Below the pieces are notes generated by a model. The model did not search any database. It saw nothing but the letters and a program-made list of their open reading frames with translations, and had not been told where the DNA came from. From CAJXCL01 sp036011265 (GTDB taxonomy: Bacteria > Nitrospinota > Nitrospinia > CAJXCL01), in the NCBI GenBank assembly GCA_036011265.1, contig DASCNB010000224.1, positions 1 through 5,193 on the forward strand: a stretch of 5,193 nucleotides of DNA, given 5' to 3'. This document shows positions 1 to 5,193 of this stretch, in pieces (positions within the stretch are counted from its first letter, which is position 1; each line of letters begins with the position of its first letter). A program made the position numbers and the translations under genes.

Positions 1-527
1 TGCTTGCCGCAACGAACCGTAATCTTGCGGAAATGGTAAAAGAAAAAAAGTTCCGCGAGGACCTGTATTATAGATTGCGGGTGGTTGAATTAAAGATGCC
101 TCCTTTGAGAAATCGCAAAGAAGATATCCTTCCTCTCGCAAAATTGTTTTTAGACAGATTTTCTAAAAGATATAAAAAAAAGATAACAGGCTTTGATCAT
201 TTTTTCAGCGATTTTCTTACCCGGTATCAATGGTCGGGTAATATCAGGGAGCTTCAAAACGTTATAGAATCCGCAGTGGCGCTGACCTATGATAAAAAAT
301 TGACTTTAAAGGATGTTCCTGGATATTTAAACATCAGCTCTATGCAAGACGAAAAAGGAAGCAGACCGGTAAAAAAAATTGACGATGAAATTTTAAATGC
401 AGTCGCTAATGCCCTCCACGTCATGAAAGGAGCCAGCCAGGCTGAAATTGCCAAAGCCCTCGGAATAACACCCGCTACCTTGTGGAGAAAAAGGAAAGAG
501 ATTAAAACAAAAAGGGACATTCGTTAA
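1..527 (+). CDS. Sigma-54-dependent NtrC-family transcriptional regulator, C-terminal part (5' end outside window)
   Basis: The reading frame is open from the window edge (first full codon at base 3) to TAA at 525-527, so the ATG at 33 is internal and not the start. The visible part is the end of the AAA+ sigma-54 activation domain plus the DNA-binding domain. It begins with LAATNRNL (sensor I strand with its Asn), followed by FREDLYYRL at nt 51-77, the arginine-finger segment, then the family's PPLRNRKEDI. The sensor II motif WSGNIREL is at nt 231-254; the usual WPGN has Ser in place of Pro. A Fis-type helix-turn-helix, around KALGITPATLWRKRKEI, lies at about nt 432-503. Proteins of this family hydrolyse ATP to remodel sigma-54 RNA polymerase bound at -24/-12 promoters. 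The GAFTGA loop, Walker motifs and N-terminal sensory domain lie outside the window, so the signal and target genes are unknown. It need not regulate the ilv genes downstream. The family call is secure. Confidence 0.95.
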   Translation, partial: LAATNRNLAEMVKEKKFREDLYYRLRVVELKMPPLRNRKEDILPLAKLFLDRFSKRYKKKITGFDHFFSDFLTRYQWSGNIRELQNVIESAVALTYDKKLTLKDVPGYLNISSMQDEKGSRPVKKIDDEILNAVANALHVMKGASQAEIAKALGITPATLWRKRKEIKTKRDIR

Positions 528-550
528 GCCGGACAAACCTCCTCTTAACC

Positions 551-565
551 TGGTACTTAGTAAGC
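551..565 (+). promoter_or_regulatory. Weak candidate sigma-54 (-24/-12) promoter
   Basis: The string TGGTAC-N5-AAGC keeps the invariant GG (552-553) and GC (564-565) dinucleotides at the strict 10-nt spacing of the sigma-54 consensus TGGCAC-N5-TTGC. It also matches at T551, A555 and C556, but the TT before GC is AA. It sits 24 nt after the stop of a sigma-54 activator gene. If used, transcription would start near 577 and give ilvD a leader of about 250 nt. A match of this quality can occur by chance. Confidence 0.2.
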
Positions 566-596
566 GGCAAAAGTTTAACGAAACAGATTATTTTAT

Positions 597-629
597 TTGA
601 TTTTAAAACACCGCCATATTAATATTAAT
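597..629 (+). promoter_or_regulatory. Candidate sigma-70 promoter overlapping a 12-bp palindrome
   Basis: TTGATT (597-602) and TAATAT (620-625) are 17 nt apart, each matching the housekeeping consensus at 4 of 6 positions. The -10-like hexamer lies inside the perfect palindrome ATTAATATTAAT (618-629), which could be an operator or simply reflect low complexity. In AT-rich DNA such matches are frequent, so this is only a candidate ilv promoter. Confidence 0.25.
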
Positions 630-659
630 GGTTTGTGCACTTAAAACTATTTCAGTGAT

Positions 660-665
660 TATAGT
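660..665 (+). promoter_or_regulatory. Candidate -10 element (TATAGT) for the ilv operon
   Basis: TATAGT matches TATAAT at 5 of 6 positions. No good -35 hexamer is present 16-18 nt upstream, and the TG at 656-657 is one base too far away for a classical extended -10. If used, the transcript would start near 672 and begin just before the 695-728 hairpin, giving a leader of about 155 nt. Confidence 0.2.
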
Positions 666-694
666 ACTTCAATCTTGCAACATCGTATTTTTTT

Positions 695-728
695 AGGCAC
701 TGTTTAGCCCTTTATTTTTACAGTGCCT
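695..728 (+). repeat. Perfect 9-bp inverted repeat (RNA hairpin) in the ilvD leader
   Basis: AGGCACTGT (695-703) is exactly complementary to ACAGTGCCT (720-728), with a 16-nt AT-rich loop. A run of seven T lies immediately 5' (688-694), and another seven-T run begins 20 nt downstream (748-754). There is no U-tract directly 3' of the stem on either strand, so it is not a standard intrinsic terminator. The core GGCACTGT/ACAGTGCC is flanked on both sides by TTA. It may be a leader-RNA structure or a protein site. Confidence 0.55.
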
Positions 729-762
729 TATGCAATGCTTAGCAAAGTTTTTTTGTTCACCA

Positions 763-813
763 GAGCGTTAGCTCCATTTGGTTGTGGCCCTAGCCACTCC
801 GTGTAGTCAGTGG
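763..813 (+). promoter_or_regulatory. Cluster of short stems, two mutually exclusive, before ilvD
   Basis: GAGC (763-766) pairs with GCTC (771-774) across a GTTA loop. GTGGC (784-788) pairs with GCCAC (793-797) across a 4-nt loop. CCACT (794-798) can instead pair with AGTGG (809-813), so bases 794-797 belong to two exclusive stems. The second of these is followed by TTTAATTAATTTTT running up to the ilvD ATG, a terminator-like or start-masking arrangement. The pairings are read from the sequence; a regulatory role is inference, and the stems are short. Confidence 0.25.
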
Positions 814-820
814 TTTAATT
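798..820 (-). repeat. Degenerate CCACGGATTACACGGATT-like intergenic repeat, copy 1
   Basis: On the minus strand this segment begins AATTAAACCACTGACTACAC. It aligns without gaps to the + strand at 2483-2505 with 16 identities in 23. Two 9-nt units are visible on the + strand: TCCGTGTAG and TCAGTGGTT. The copy ends 7 nt before the ilvD ATG and occupies the place where a ribosome-binding site would be expected. From memory, repeats of this type recur between genes in many environmental bacterial genomes; their origin is not settled. Confidence 0.5.
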
Positions 821-827
821 AATTTTT

Positions 828-2480
828 ATGCGAAGCGATAAAATAAAAAAAGGACTGGAAAGAGCGCCGCACCGCTCACTACTTTACGCAACAGGACTGC
901 CCAAGGAGGAGATGGATAAACCTTTTATAGGTCTAATTTCAAGCTTTACCGACTCCGTTCCCGGACATATAGGTTTCCGCGATCTTGAGAGGGCAATTGA
1001 AAAAGGTATACACAGTGGAGGAGGATATTGTTTTCTTTCTTCAGTCCCCGGCATTTGTGACGGGATTGCTATGGGGCACAAGGGAATGCATTACTCCCTT
1101 CCCACACGCGAACTGATAGCGGATATTGTTGAATCCGTTGTTGAAGCTACCTGTTTTGACGGACTTGTTTTATTGACGAATTGTGATAAGTTTACTCCGG
1201 GGATGCTGATGGCTGCAGCCCGCCTTGATATCCCGGCTGTTGTTGTAACTGCGGGTCCGATGGTTTCAGGAAGATATAAAACAAAACGGCTCTCTTTAGT
1301 TCGGGACACTTTTGAAGCGGTTGGAAGATGCCAGGCAGGAGAAATTAGCGAGGATGAAGTCTCTAAACTGGAAATGGAAGCCTGCCCGGGGCCCGGTTCC
1401 TGCCAGGGTTTATACACGGCTAATACCATGTCTTGTTTAACAGAGTCGATGGGAATGTCTCTTCCCGGTTGTGCCACTGCTTTGGCCGTATCCTCTAAAA
1501 AAAGAAGGATCGGTTATGAAAGCGGAATGAAGGTAGTAGAACTCGTCAAGAAGGGGATTACTACACGGCAGGTTCTGACACAAGCTGCTTTTGAAAACGC
1601 GATCCGGGTTGATTTATGTCTGGGCGGTTCTACAAATACTGTTCTACATTTGCCGGCTATTGCTCATGAAGCCGGTATTGAACTGGAGTTAGAGCTTTTT
1701 GATAAATTAGGAAAAGAGTCTCCGCAGTTAACCAACATACGTCCCGGCGGTGAACATTTTATGGAAGACCTGGAATATGCCGGTGGAATACCCGGAGTAT
1801 TAAATGTTTTAAAAGACAGGCTAAGCGACAATATTACAGCAAGCGGTAAAAAAATAAAAGAGATTGCACAAAGAGGAGAAGTCTCTGATGATGAAGTCGT
1901 CAGACCCCTTAACAATCCATTCAAAAAAGAAGGGGGAATCGCTATTCTCAGGGGGAATTTAGCCCCGGATGGCGCGGTTGTGAAGCAATCGGCTGTAAGT
2001 GAGAAGGCGCTTAATTTCACAGGAACTGCAAGGGTTTTTAACTCTGAAGAAGATGGAATGAAAGCTATAATGAAAAAGACAATTAAAAGCGGAGATGTGG
2101 TTGTTATACGGTATGAAGGCCCGAAAGGTGGCCCTGGCATGAGAGAAATGCTGTCTCCTACTGCTGCTATCGCTGGAATGAACTTGTCCGATTCGGTAGC
2201 TTTGATTACAGATGGTAGATTTTCCGGAGGCACGCGTGGCCCCTGCGTAGGGCATATTTCACCGGAAGCAATGGCTGGCGGAACTATTGCCCTTATTGAA
2301 GAAGGTGATAAAATAAGTATTAATATCCCTGAAAGAAAAATTGATTTATTGGTTTCCGATGGTGAGATGAAAAAACGAAGGAAGGCATGGAAGGCCCCGG
2401 AGCCAAAAATAAAAAAGGGGTATTTAGCTCGGTATCAGAAACTTGTGACGTCGGCTAACACCGGCGCGGTTTTGAAATAA
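828..2480 (+). CDS. ilvD: Dihydroxy-acid dehydratase (IlvD/Edd family)
   Basis: IlvD removes water from 2,3-dihydroxy-isovalerate and 2,3-dihydroxy-3-methylvalerate, giving the 2-oxo acid precursors of valine/leucine and isoleucine. It is a cytoplasmic Fe-S and Mg-dependent enzyme. The 550-residue length is normal. The start is set by the family N-terminus MRSDKIKKGLERAPHR and an in-frame stop at 816-818. Likely cluster cysteines are C77 (GICDGIAMGH), C119 (NCDK) and C186 (ACPGPGSC, with a further C192). D78, D120, K121 (the lysine carbamylated in related dehydratases) and E440 fit the Mg site. S466 in TDGRFSGG matches the catalytic serine. GPKGGPGMREM and GHISPEAMAGG are also canonical. Unusual points: residues 37-76 diverge from the family (ISSF for xNSx, GHIGF for GHIHL, and CFLSSVPG for the usual EFNTIG), and no Shine-Dalgarno sequence precedes the ATG. 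A sugar-acid dehydratase is the alternative, but ilvBNC next door strongly favours IlvD. Confidence 0.95.
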   Translation: MRSDKIKKGLERAPHRSLLYATGLPKEEMDKPFIGLISSFTDSVPGHIGFRDLERAIEKGIHSGGGYCFLSSVPGICDGIAMGHKGMHYSLPTRELIADIVESVVEATCFDGLVLLTNCDKFTPGMLMAAARLDIPAVVVTAGPMVSGRYKTKRLSLVRDTFEAVGRCQAGEISEDEVSKLEMEACPGPGSCQGLYTANTMSCLTESMGMSLPGCATALAVSSKKRRIGYESGMKVVELVKKGITTRQVLTQAAFENAIRVDLCLGGSTNTVLHLPAIAHEAGIELELELFDKLGKESPQLTNIRPGGEHFMEDLEYAGGIPGVLNVLKDRLSDNITASGKKIKEIAQRGEVSDDEVVRPLNNPFKKEGGIAILRGNLAPDGAVVKQSAVSEKALNFTGTARVFNSEEDGMKAIMKKTIKSGDVVVIRYEGPKGGPGMREMLSPTAAIAGMNLSDSVALITDGRFSGGTRGPCVGHISPEAMAGGTIALIEEGDKISINIPERKIDLLVSDGEMKKRRKAWKAPEPKIKKGYLARYQKLVTSANTGAVLK

Positions 2481-2482
2481 AG

Positions 2483-2517
2483 AATTTAACCACGAATTAT
2501 ACAAATTTCACTAATTA
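2483..2517 (+). repeat. Degenerate CCACGGATTACACGGATT-like intergenic repeat, copy 2
   Basis: Three consecutive 9-nt units are readable: CACGAATTA (2491-2499), TACAAATTT (2500-2508) and CACTAATTA (2509-2517), preceded by TTTAAC. The last base of the third unit is the A of the ilvB ATG. The element fills nearly the whole 36-nt gap between ilvD and ilvB and is inverted relative to the copy at 798-820. It leaves no purine-rich ribosome-binding site for ilvB. Confidence 0.55.
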
Positions 2518-4202
2518 TGAAAATGACAGGCGCGAAAATTTTTCTTGAAAGTTTGTTGAAAGAAGGGGTAGACACTATTTTTGGTTTTCCCGGCGGGGCT
2601 GTTCTGCCTATTTATGATGTTTTATACGACGCGCCGATACGGCATATTTTAGCAAGGCATGAGCAGGGCGCGACCCATGCTGCGGACGGTTACGCGCGGG
2701 CGACCGGAAAGCCGGGAATTTGCCTGGTTACTTCAGGTCCCGGCGCTACTAATACCGTGACCGGTATTGCGACAGCATACATGGACTCCATACCTATTAT
2801 TGTTTTTACCGGTCAGGTCCCAACCGCGCTTATTGGAAATGACGCTTTTCAGGAAGCGGATATTGTAGGGATAACACGACCATGCACAAAACATAGTTAT
2901 CTGGTAAAAGACGTCAGAGACCTGGCAAAGACCATTAAAGAGGCTTTTTATATAGCAACAACAGGAAATCAAGGGCCGGTTTTGATAGATTTGCCAAAAG
3001 ATGTTTTAAATGCTGAAACTAAATTTGAATACCCCGGCACCGTAAATATGAGGAGTTACAAACCAACTGTTGAGGGACACATCAGGCAGATTAAGAGAAT
3101 GGCTGATGAAATTGCCCGTTCAAAAAGACCGGTTATTTATGCCGGCGGCGGAGTCATTCTCTCTAACGCGTCAGAAGAACTGGTTGCTCTTGCAAAGAAT
3201 ACTCAAATTCCTGTAACCACTACCCTGATGGGACTTGGTTGTTTCCCCTCTACCGGCAAACTATCTCTTGGTATGTGTGGAATGCACGGAACCTTCAGAT
3301 CCAACATGGCTATAACAGAGGCCGATCTTCTGATAGCTATCGGCGCCAGGTTTGATGACAGGGTTACCGGCAAATTGGATGAATTTTCCGTTAAATCCAG
3401 AAAAATTCAAATTGATATAGATCCTACATCTATCGGAAAAAATGTGAGGGTAGACTTGCCGGTCGTAGGAGATATTAAGAATGTTTTGAAAAAATTGAAC
3501 TCCCAGATAAAGCAAACAAAGAAAGACTGGACACAAGATACGAAGCCATGGCTTCGGAAGATTGAAAAATGGAAAAGAACTTTTCCTCTGGCTTACAAAC
3601 AGGGAAAAAGCTCAATCAAACCGCAGTATGTAATTGAACAGATAGCTGAAATTACAAAGGGAGACGCTATTTATGTGACAGACGTAGGTCAGCATCAGAT
3701 GTGGGCAGCGCAGTATCTGAATTTAAAAAAACCGAGAACATTCTTGACCTCCGGCGGCCTGGGAACCATGGGCTATGGTTTTCCGGCAGGAATCGGCGCG
3801 CAGGCCGCTTTTCCAAAGAAGGCTGTTTTTGTTCTTTCCGGGGACGGCAGTTTTCAAATGAATTTGCAGGAGTTGATTACTGCAGTTCAGCATCAACTTC
3901 CGGTTAAGGTAGCGATAATAAATAACGGTTTTCTCGGTATGGTGCGGCAATGGCAACAGCTTTTTTATGATAAAAGATATTCACACGTCTGTATGGCCAG
4001 TGCGCCTGATTTTGTCAAGTTAGCCGAATCTTACGGGGCCCTTGGATTAAGGGCGAAAAAACCTGACGAAGTAAAAAAAACAATTGAAAAAGCCCTGGCG
4101 TATAAAGGGCCGGTGGTTATTGACTTTGTAGTTGCTAAAGAAGAAAACGTTTACCCTATGGTTCCCGCGGGAAAAGGAATCCATGAAATGTTGCTGGTTT
4201 AA
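2517..4202 (+). CDS. ilvB: Acetohydroxyacid (acetolactate) synthase, large catalytic subunit
   Basis: This subunit makes 2-acetolactate from two pyruvates, or 2-aceto-2-hydroxybutyrate from pyruvate plus 2-oxobutyrate, the first common step of branched-chain amino acid synthesis. At 561 residues it is full length. The N-terminal thiamine-diphosphate (pyrimidine) domain, about 1-170, has FGFPGG and RHEQGATHAADGYAR, with catalytic Glu49. The central FAD-binding domain, about 190-330, has the GARFDDR motif (276-282). The C-terminal domain carries the metal/ThDP signature GDGSF (442-446) through NN (469-470), then MVRQWQQ with the conserved Trp479. It ends with the family's VYPMVPAGKG. The biosynthetic AHAS is favoured over the catabolic enzyme by the FAD motif and the adjacent ilvN. 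Start: ATG 2517 with an in-frame stop at 2487-2489; ATG 2523 is an alternative two codons in. No Shine-Dalgarno sequence is visible. Confidence 0.97.
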   Translation: MKMTGAKIFLESLLKEGVDTIFGFPGGAVLPIYDVLYDAPIRHILARHEQGATHAADGYARATGKPGICLVTSGPGATNTVTGIATAYMDSIPIIVFTGQVPTALIGNDAFQEADIVGITRPCTKHSYLVKDVRDLAKTIKEAFYIATTGNQGPVLIDLPKDVLNAETKFEYPGTVNMRSYKPTVEGHIRQIKRMADEIARSKRPVIYAGGGVILSNASEELVALAKNTQIPVTTTLMGLGCFPSTGKLSLGMCGMHGTFRSNMAITEADLLIAIGARFDDRVTGKLDEFSVKSRKIQIDIDPTSIGKNVRVDLPVVGDIKNVLKKLNSQIKQTKKDWTQDTKPWLRKIEKWKRTFPLAYKQGKSSIKPQYVIEQIAEITKGDAIYVTDVGQHQMWAAQYLNLKKPRTFLTSGGLGTMGYGFPAGIGAQAAFPKKAVFVLSGDGSFQMNLQELITAVQHQLPVKVAIINNGFLGMVRQWQQLFYDKRYSHVCMASAPDFVKLAESYGALGLRAKKPDEVKKTIEKALAYKGPVVIDFVVAKEENVYPMVPAGKGIHEMLLV

Positions 4203-4204
4203 TT

Positions 4205-4699
4205 ATGAAACATACAATATCGGTTTTAGTAGAAAATAAATTCGGAGTTTTATCCAGAATTTCCAGTCTCTTCAGCGGAAGGGGATTTAATATCGAAAGC
4301 CTGTCTGTCGCGGAAACAATGGACCCGTCCATCTCAAGAATGACAATTGTTACCAGGGGGAGCGATCAGATTATCGAGCAAGTAACAAAACAGTTAAACA
4401 AGCTGGTAAATGTCATTAAAGTCAATGACCTCACTGAAGAAAAGTTCATTGACCGCGAGATGGTCCTGGTCAAAGTTGATACGGAACAATCTGTCAAACG
4501 GGATGAAGTTCTGAGAATAGTTGAAATCTTTCGATGTAAAGTAGCGGACGTTAGCCCAAAAGCTTATACCATTGAAGTAACCGGAGATGAAGGAAAGATT
4601 AAGGCTATTGTTGACATGCTTAAGCCAATAGGAATAAAGGAGATTGTCAGAACAGGACGCATTGCCATGACACGCGGGGGTAAAGCCTTCAAAGGATAA
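4205..4699 (+). CDS. ilvN: Acetohydroxyacid synthase, small regulatory subunit
   Basis: This subunit activates the IlvB catalytic subunit and confers feedback inhibition by valine. Its 164 residues match the normal IlvH/IlvN length. Residues 3-78 form an ACT domain (ISVLVENKFGVLSRISSLFS, then RGFNIESLSV), and about 80-160 form the C-terminal ALS small-subunit domain (DREMVLVKV onward, ending GRIAMTRGGK). N11, G14 and N29 coincide with the positions at which substitutions in E. coli IlvH relieve valine inhibition, so valine sensitivity is predicted. The ATG lies 2 nt after the ilvB stop and has no clear Shine-Dalgarno sequence. Translation is therefore likely to depend on ribosomes finishing ilvB, which would help keep the subunits in proportion. 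It is also called ilvH in enteric bacteria. Confidence 0.96.
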   Translation: MKHTISVLVENKFGVLSRISSLFSGRGFNIESLSVAETMDPSISRMTIVTRGSDQIIEQVTKQLNKLVNVIKVNDLTEEKFIDREMVLVKVDTEQSVKRDEVLRIVEIFRCKVADVSPKAYTIEVTGDEGKIKAIVDMLKPIGIKEIVRTGRIAMTRGGKAFKG

Positions 4700-4836
4700 A
4701 TCGTTGCTGGTTATTAAGTTTTAGTTTGCAGACACTGGTTATTAAATATGTTATCTGCAGTCTATGAGAATGAGGCACTCTTCTGTTTACCCGGTTTTTA
4801 ATTGAAAAAACACATTTTTAAATTAGGAGGAACTTA
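4700..4836. other. 137-nt gap between ilvN and ilvC with direct and inverted repeats
   Basis: The exact 11-nt direct repeat CTGGTTATTAA occurs at 4707-4717 and 4735-4745, 28 nt apart. TGCAGA (4727-4732) can pair with TCTGCA (4754-4759) around a 21-nt loop containing the second copy. A weak AT-rich hairpin GTTTTT/AAAAAC spans 4794-4811. There is no strong GC stem followed by a U-tract, so no intrinsic terminator is apparent, and no convincing -35/-10 pair. ilvC may be read through from ilvN or have its own promoter; the sequence does not decide. Confidence 0.5.
4825..4830 (+). promoter_or_regulatory. Strong Shine-Dalgarno sequence for ilvC
   Basis: AGGAGG lies 6 nt before the ATG at 4837, an optimal spacing. 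It fixes the ilvC start and shows that the organism does use canonical ribosome-binding sites, in contrast to ilvD, ilvB and ilvN upstream. Confidence 0.9.
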
Positions 4837-5193
4837 ATGGTAAAAGTTTATTATGACAAAGATGCTGATCTTAAATTATTAAAAAGTAAAACCATTGCGG
4901 TTATAGGATATGGAAGCCAGGGGCATGCCCACGCCCTGAATCTTCATAACAGCGGAATAAAAGTTGTCGTGGGACTTCGCAAGGAAAGCATCTTTCGTAA
5001 AAAAGCTTCAAAGGACGGCTTGAAGGTAATGACAACGGCAGATGCCGCCAAAGCAGGCGATATAATTATGATATTAATTCCCGATGAAAAGCAGGGAGAT
5101 GTTTATCGAAAGGATATCGCGCCGCAATTGAAAAAGGGAAAAGCAATTGCTTTTGGACACGGCTTTAATATTCATTTTGGACAAATTGTACCG
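4837..5193 (+). CDS. ilvC: Ketol-acid reductoisomerase, N-terminal 119 residues (3' end outside window)
   Basis: IlvC performs the Mg-dependent alkyl migration and NAD(P)H reduction that turns acetolactate or acetohydroxybutyrate into the dihydroxy acid used by IlvD. The visible part is the Rossmann domain. It starts MVKVYYDKDADLKLL; the dinucleotide-binding motif IGYGSQGHAHALNL is at residues 23-36, and the loop after the second strand is GLRKESIFRKKA (46-57). DEKQGDVY follows, then FGHGFNIHFGQIVP with the conserved active-site His, where the window ends. The knotted C-terminal domain with the Mg-binding acidic residues is not seen, so class I versus II cannot be read directly. In the cofactor loop, the position usually Ser or Thr that helps hold the NADPH 2'-phosphate appears to be Phe53, and the usual Gly is Glu50. 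The start is fixed by the AGGAGG 6 nt upstream. Confidence 0.96.
   Translation, partial: MVKVYYDKDADLKLLKSKTIAVIGYGSQGHAHALNLHNSGIKVVVGLRKESIFRKKASKDGLKVMTTADAAKAGDIIMILIPDEKQGDVYRKDIAPQLKKGKAIAFGHGFNIHFGQIVP

Larger units (their letters stand above)
528..827. other. 300-nt non-coding region between the regulator and ilvD
   Basis: No convincing protein gene lies here. The stretch is AT-rich and contains candidate promoter elements (551-565, 597-625, 660-665), a perfect 12-bp AT palindrome (618-629), a perfect 9-bp hairpin (695-728), short stems at 763-774 and 784-813, and a degenerate intergenic repeat (798-820) abutting the ilvD start. No clear intrinsic terminator follows the regulator gene: the GC-rich stems have no U-tract immediately 3'. 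No T-box signature (AGGGTGGNACCGCG) is visible. The only short ATG frames in the leader lack ribosome-binding sites and runs of Ile, Leu or Val codons. Confidence 0.8.

Noticed and set aside
695..708. Sigma-54 promoter at AGGCAC...AGC
   Set aside because: GG and GC are separated by 9 nt instead of the strict 10, and TTGC is not present.
695..728. Intrinsic terminator for the regulator gene, or a minus-strand terminator
   Set aside because: On the + strand the stem is followed by TATGCAAT rather than a U-tract; on the minus strand it is followed by an A-run.
693..730. MITE or insertion-sequence remnant with TTA target duplications around GGCACTGT/ACAGTGCC
   Set aside because: The unit is only about 32 nt, and a 3-nt flanking match is easily due to chance; no transposase fragment is nearby.
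735..806. A 23-codon ATG frame in the ilvD leader (with three Leu and two Val codons) as an attenuation leader peptide
   Set aside because: It has no ribosome-binding site, the Leu and Val codons are scattered rather than in a run, there are no Ile codons, and its 3' end lies in the degenerate repeat. A second frame at 730-771 is no better.
763..813. Integron attC site
   Set aside because: GTTAGCT does not satisfy GTTRRRY, and no matching RYYYAAC partner with the proper fold is present.
528..827. T-box riboswitch controlling ilvD
   Set aside because: No AGGGTGGNACCGCG-like T-box sequence and no antiterminator/terminator pair of the usual size.
936..1065. Compensating frameshifts as the cause of the divergent IlvD segment
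   Set aside because: The frame stays open and is canonical on both sides, and neither alternative frame restores the usual EFNTIG sequence.
1664..2255. Long minus-strand open frames inside ilvD
   Set aside because: Their translations are low-complexity and Ser/Pro-rich with no recognisable motif, and they lie antisense to a fully conserved enzyme; they are shadows of ilvD.

Overview
The window holds the core of a chromosomal branched-chain amino acid (isoleucine/valine/leucine) biosynthesis locus, all on the + strand. In order: the 3' end of a sigma-54-dependent (NtrC-family) regulator gene, a 300-nt non-coding stretch, ilvD (dihydroxy-acid dehydratase), ilvB and ilvN (acetohydroxyacid synthase large and small subunits), a 137-nt gap, and the 5' third of ilvC (ketol-acid reductoisomerase), which runs off the right edge. 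I see no tRNA, rRNA, CRISPR array or intact insertion sequence.

The DNA is moderately AT-rich with very AT-rich intergenic regions. Together with the NtrC-type regulator, the Fe-S-type IlvD and the compact ilvD-ilvB-ilvN-ilvC order, this suggests an environmental, probably anaerobic, Gram-negative-type bacterium from a lineage with sigma-54 regulation. Desulfobacterota, Nitrospirota, Omnitrophota and similar groups would fit. The phylum cannot be fixed from this window.

The genes form one pathway. IlvBN condenses pyruvate with pyruvate or 2-oxobutyrate, IlvC isomerises and reduces the acetohydroxy acid, and IlvD dehydrates the resulting dihydroxy acid to the 2-oxo acid precursor of valine, leucine or isoleucine. 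IlvN keeps the residues known to bind valine in the E. coli homologue, so feedback inhibition is expected. ilvB and ilvN are separated by only 2 nt and are very probably translationally coupled.

I found no new multi-gene system. The most interesting material is regulatory or in small sequence details. Two diverged copies of a 9-nt-periodic, CCACGGATTACACGGATT-like repeat lie in opposite orientations directly before the ilvD and ilvB start codons. ilvD, ilvB and ilvN lack a visible Shine-Dalgarno sequence while ilvC has a perfect one. The ilvD leader contains a perfect 9-bp hairpin and short stems that could compete with each other. IlvD has an unusual N-terminal active-site segment, and IlvC has an unusual cofactor-specificity loop.
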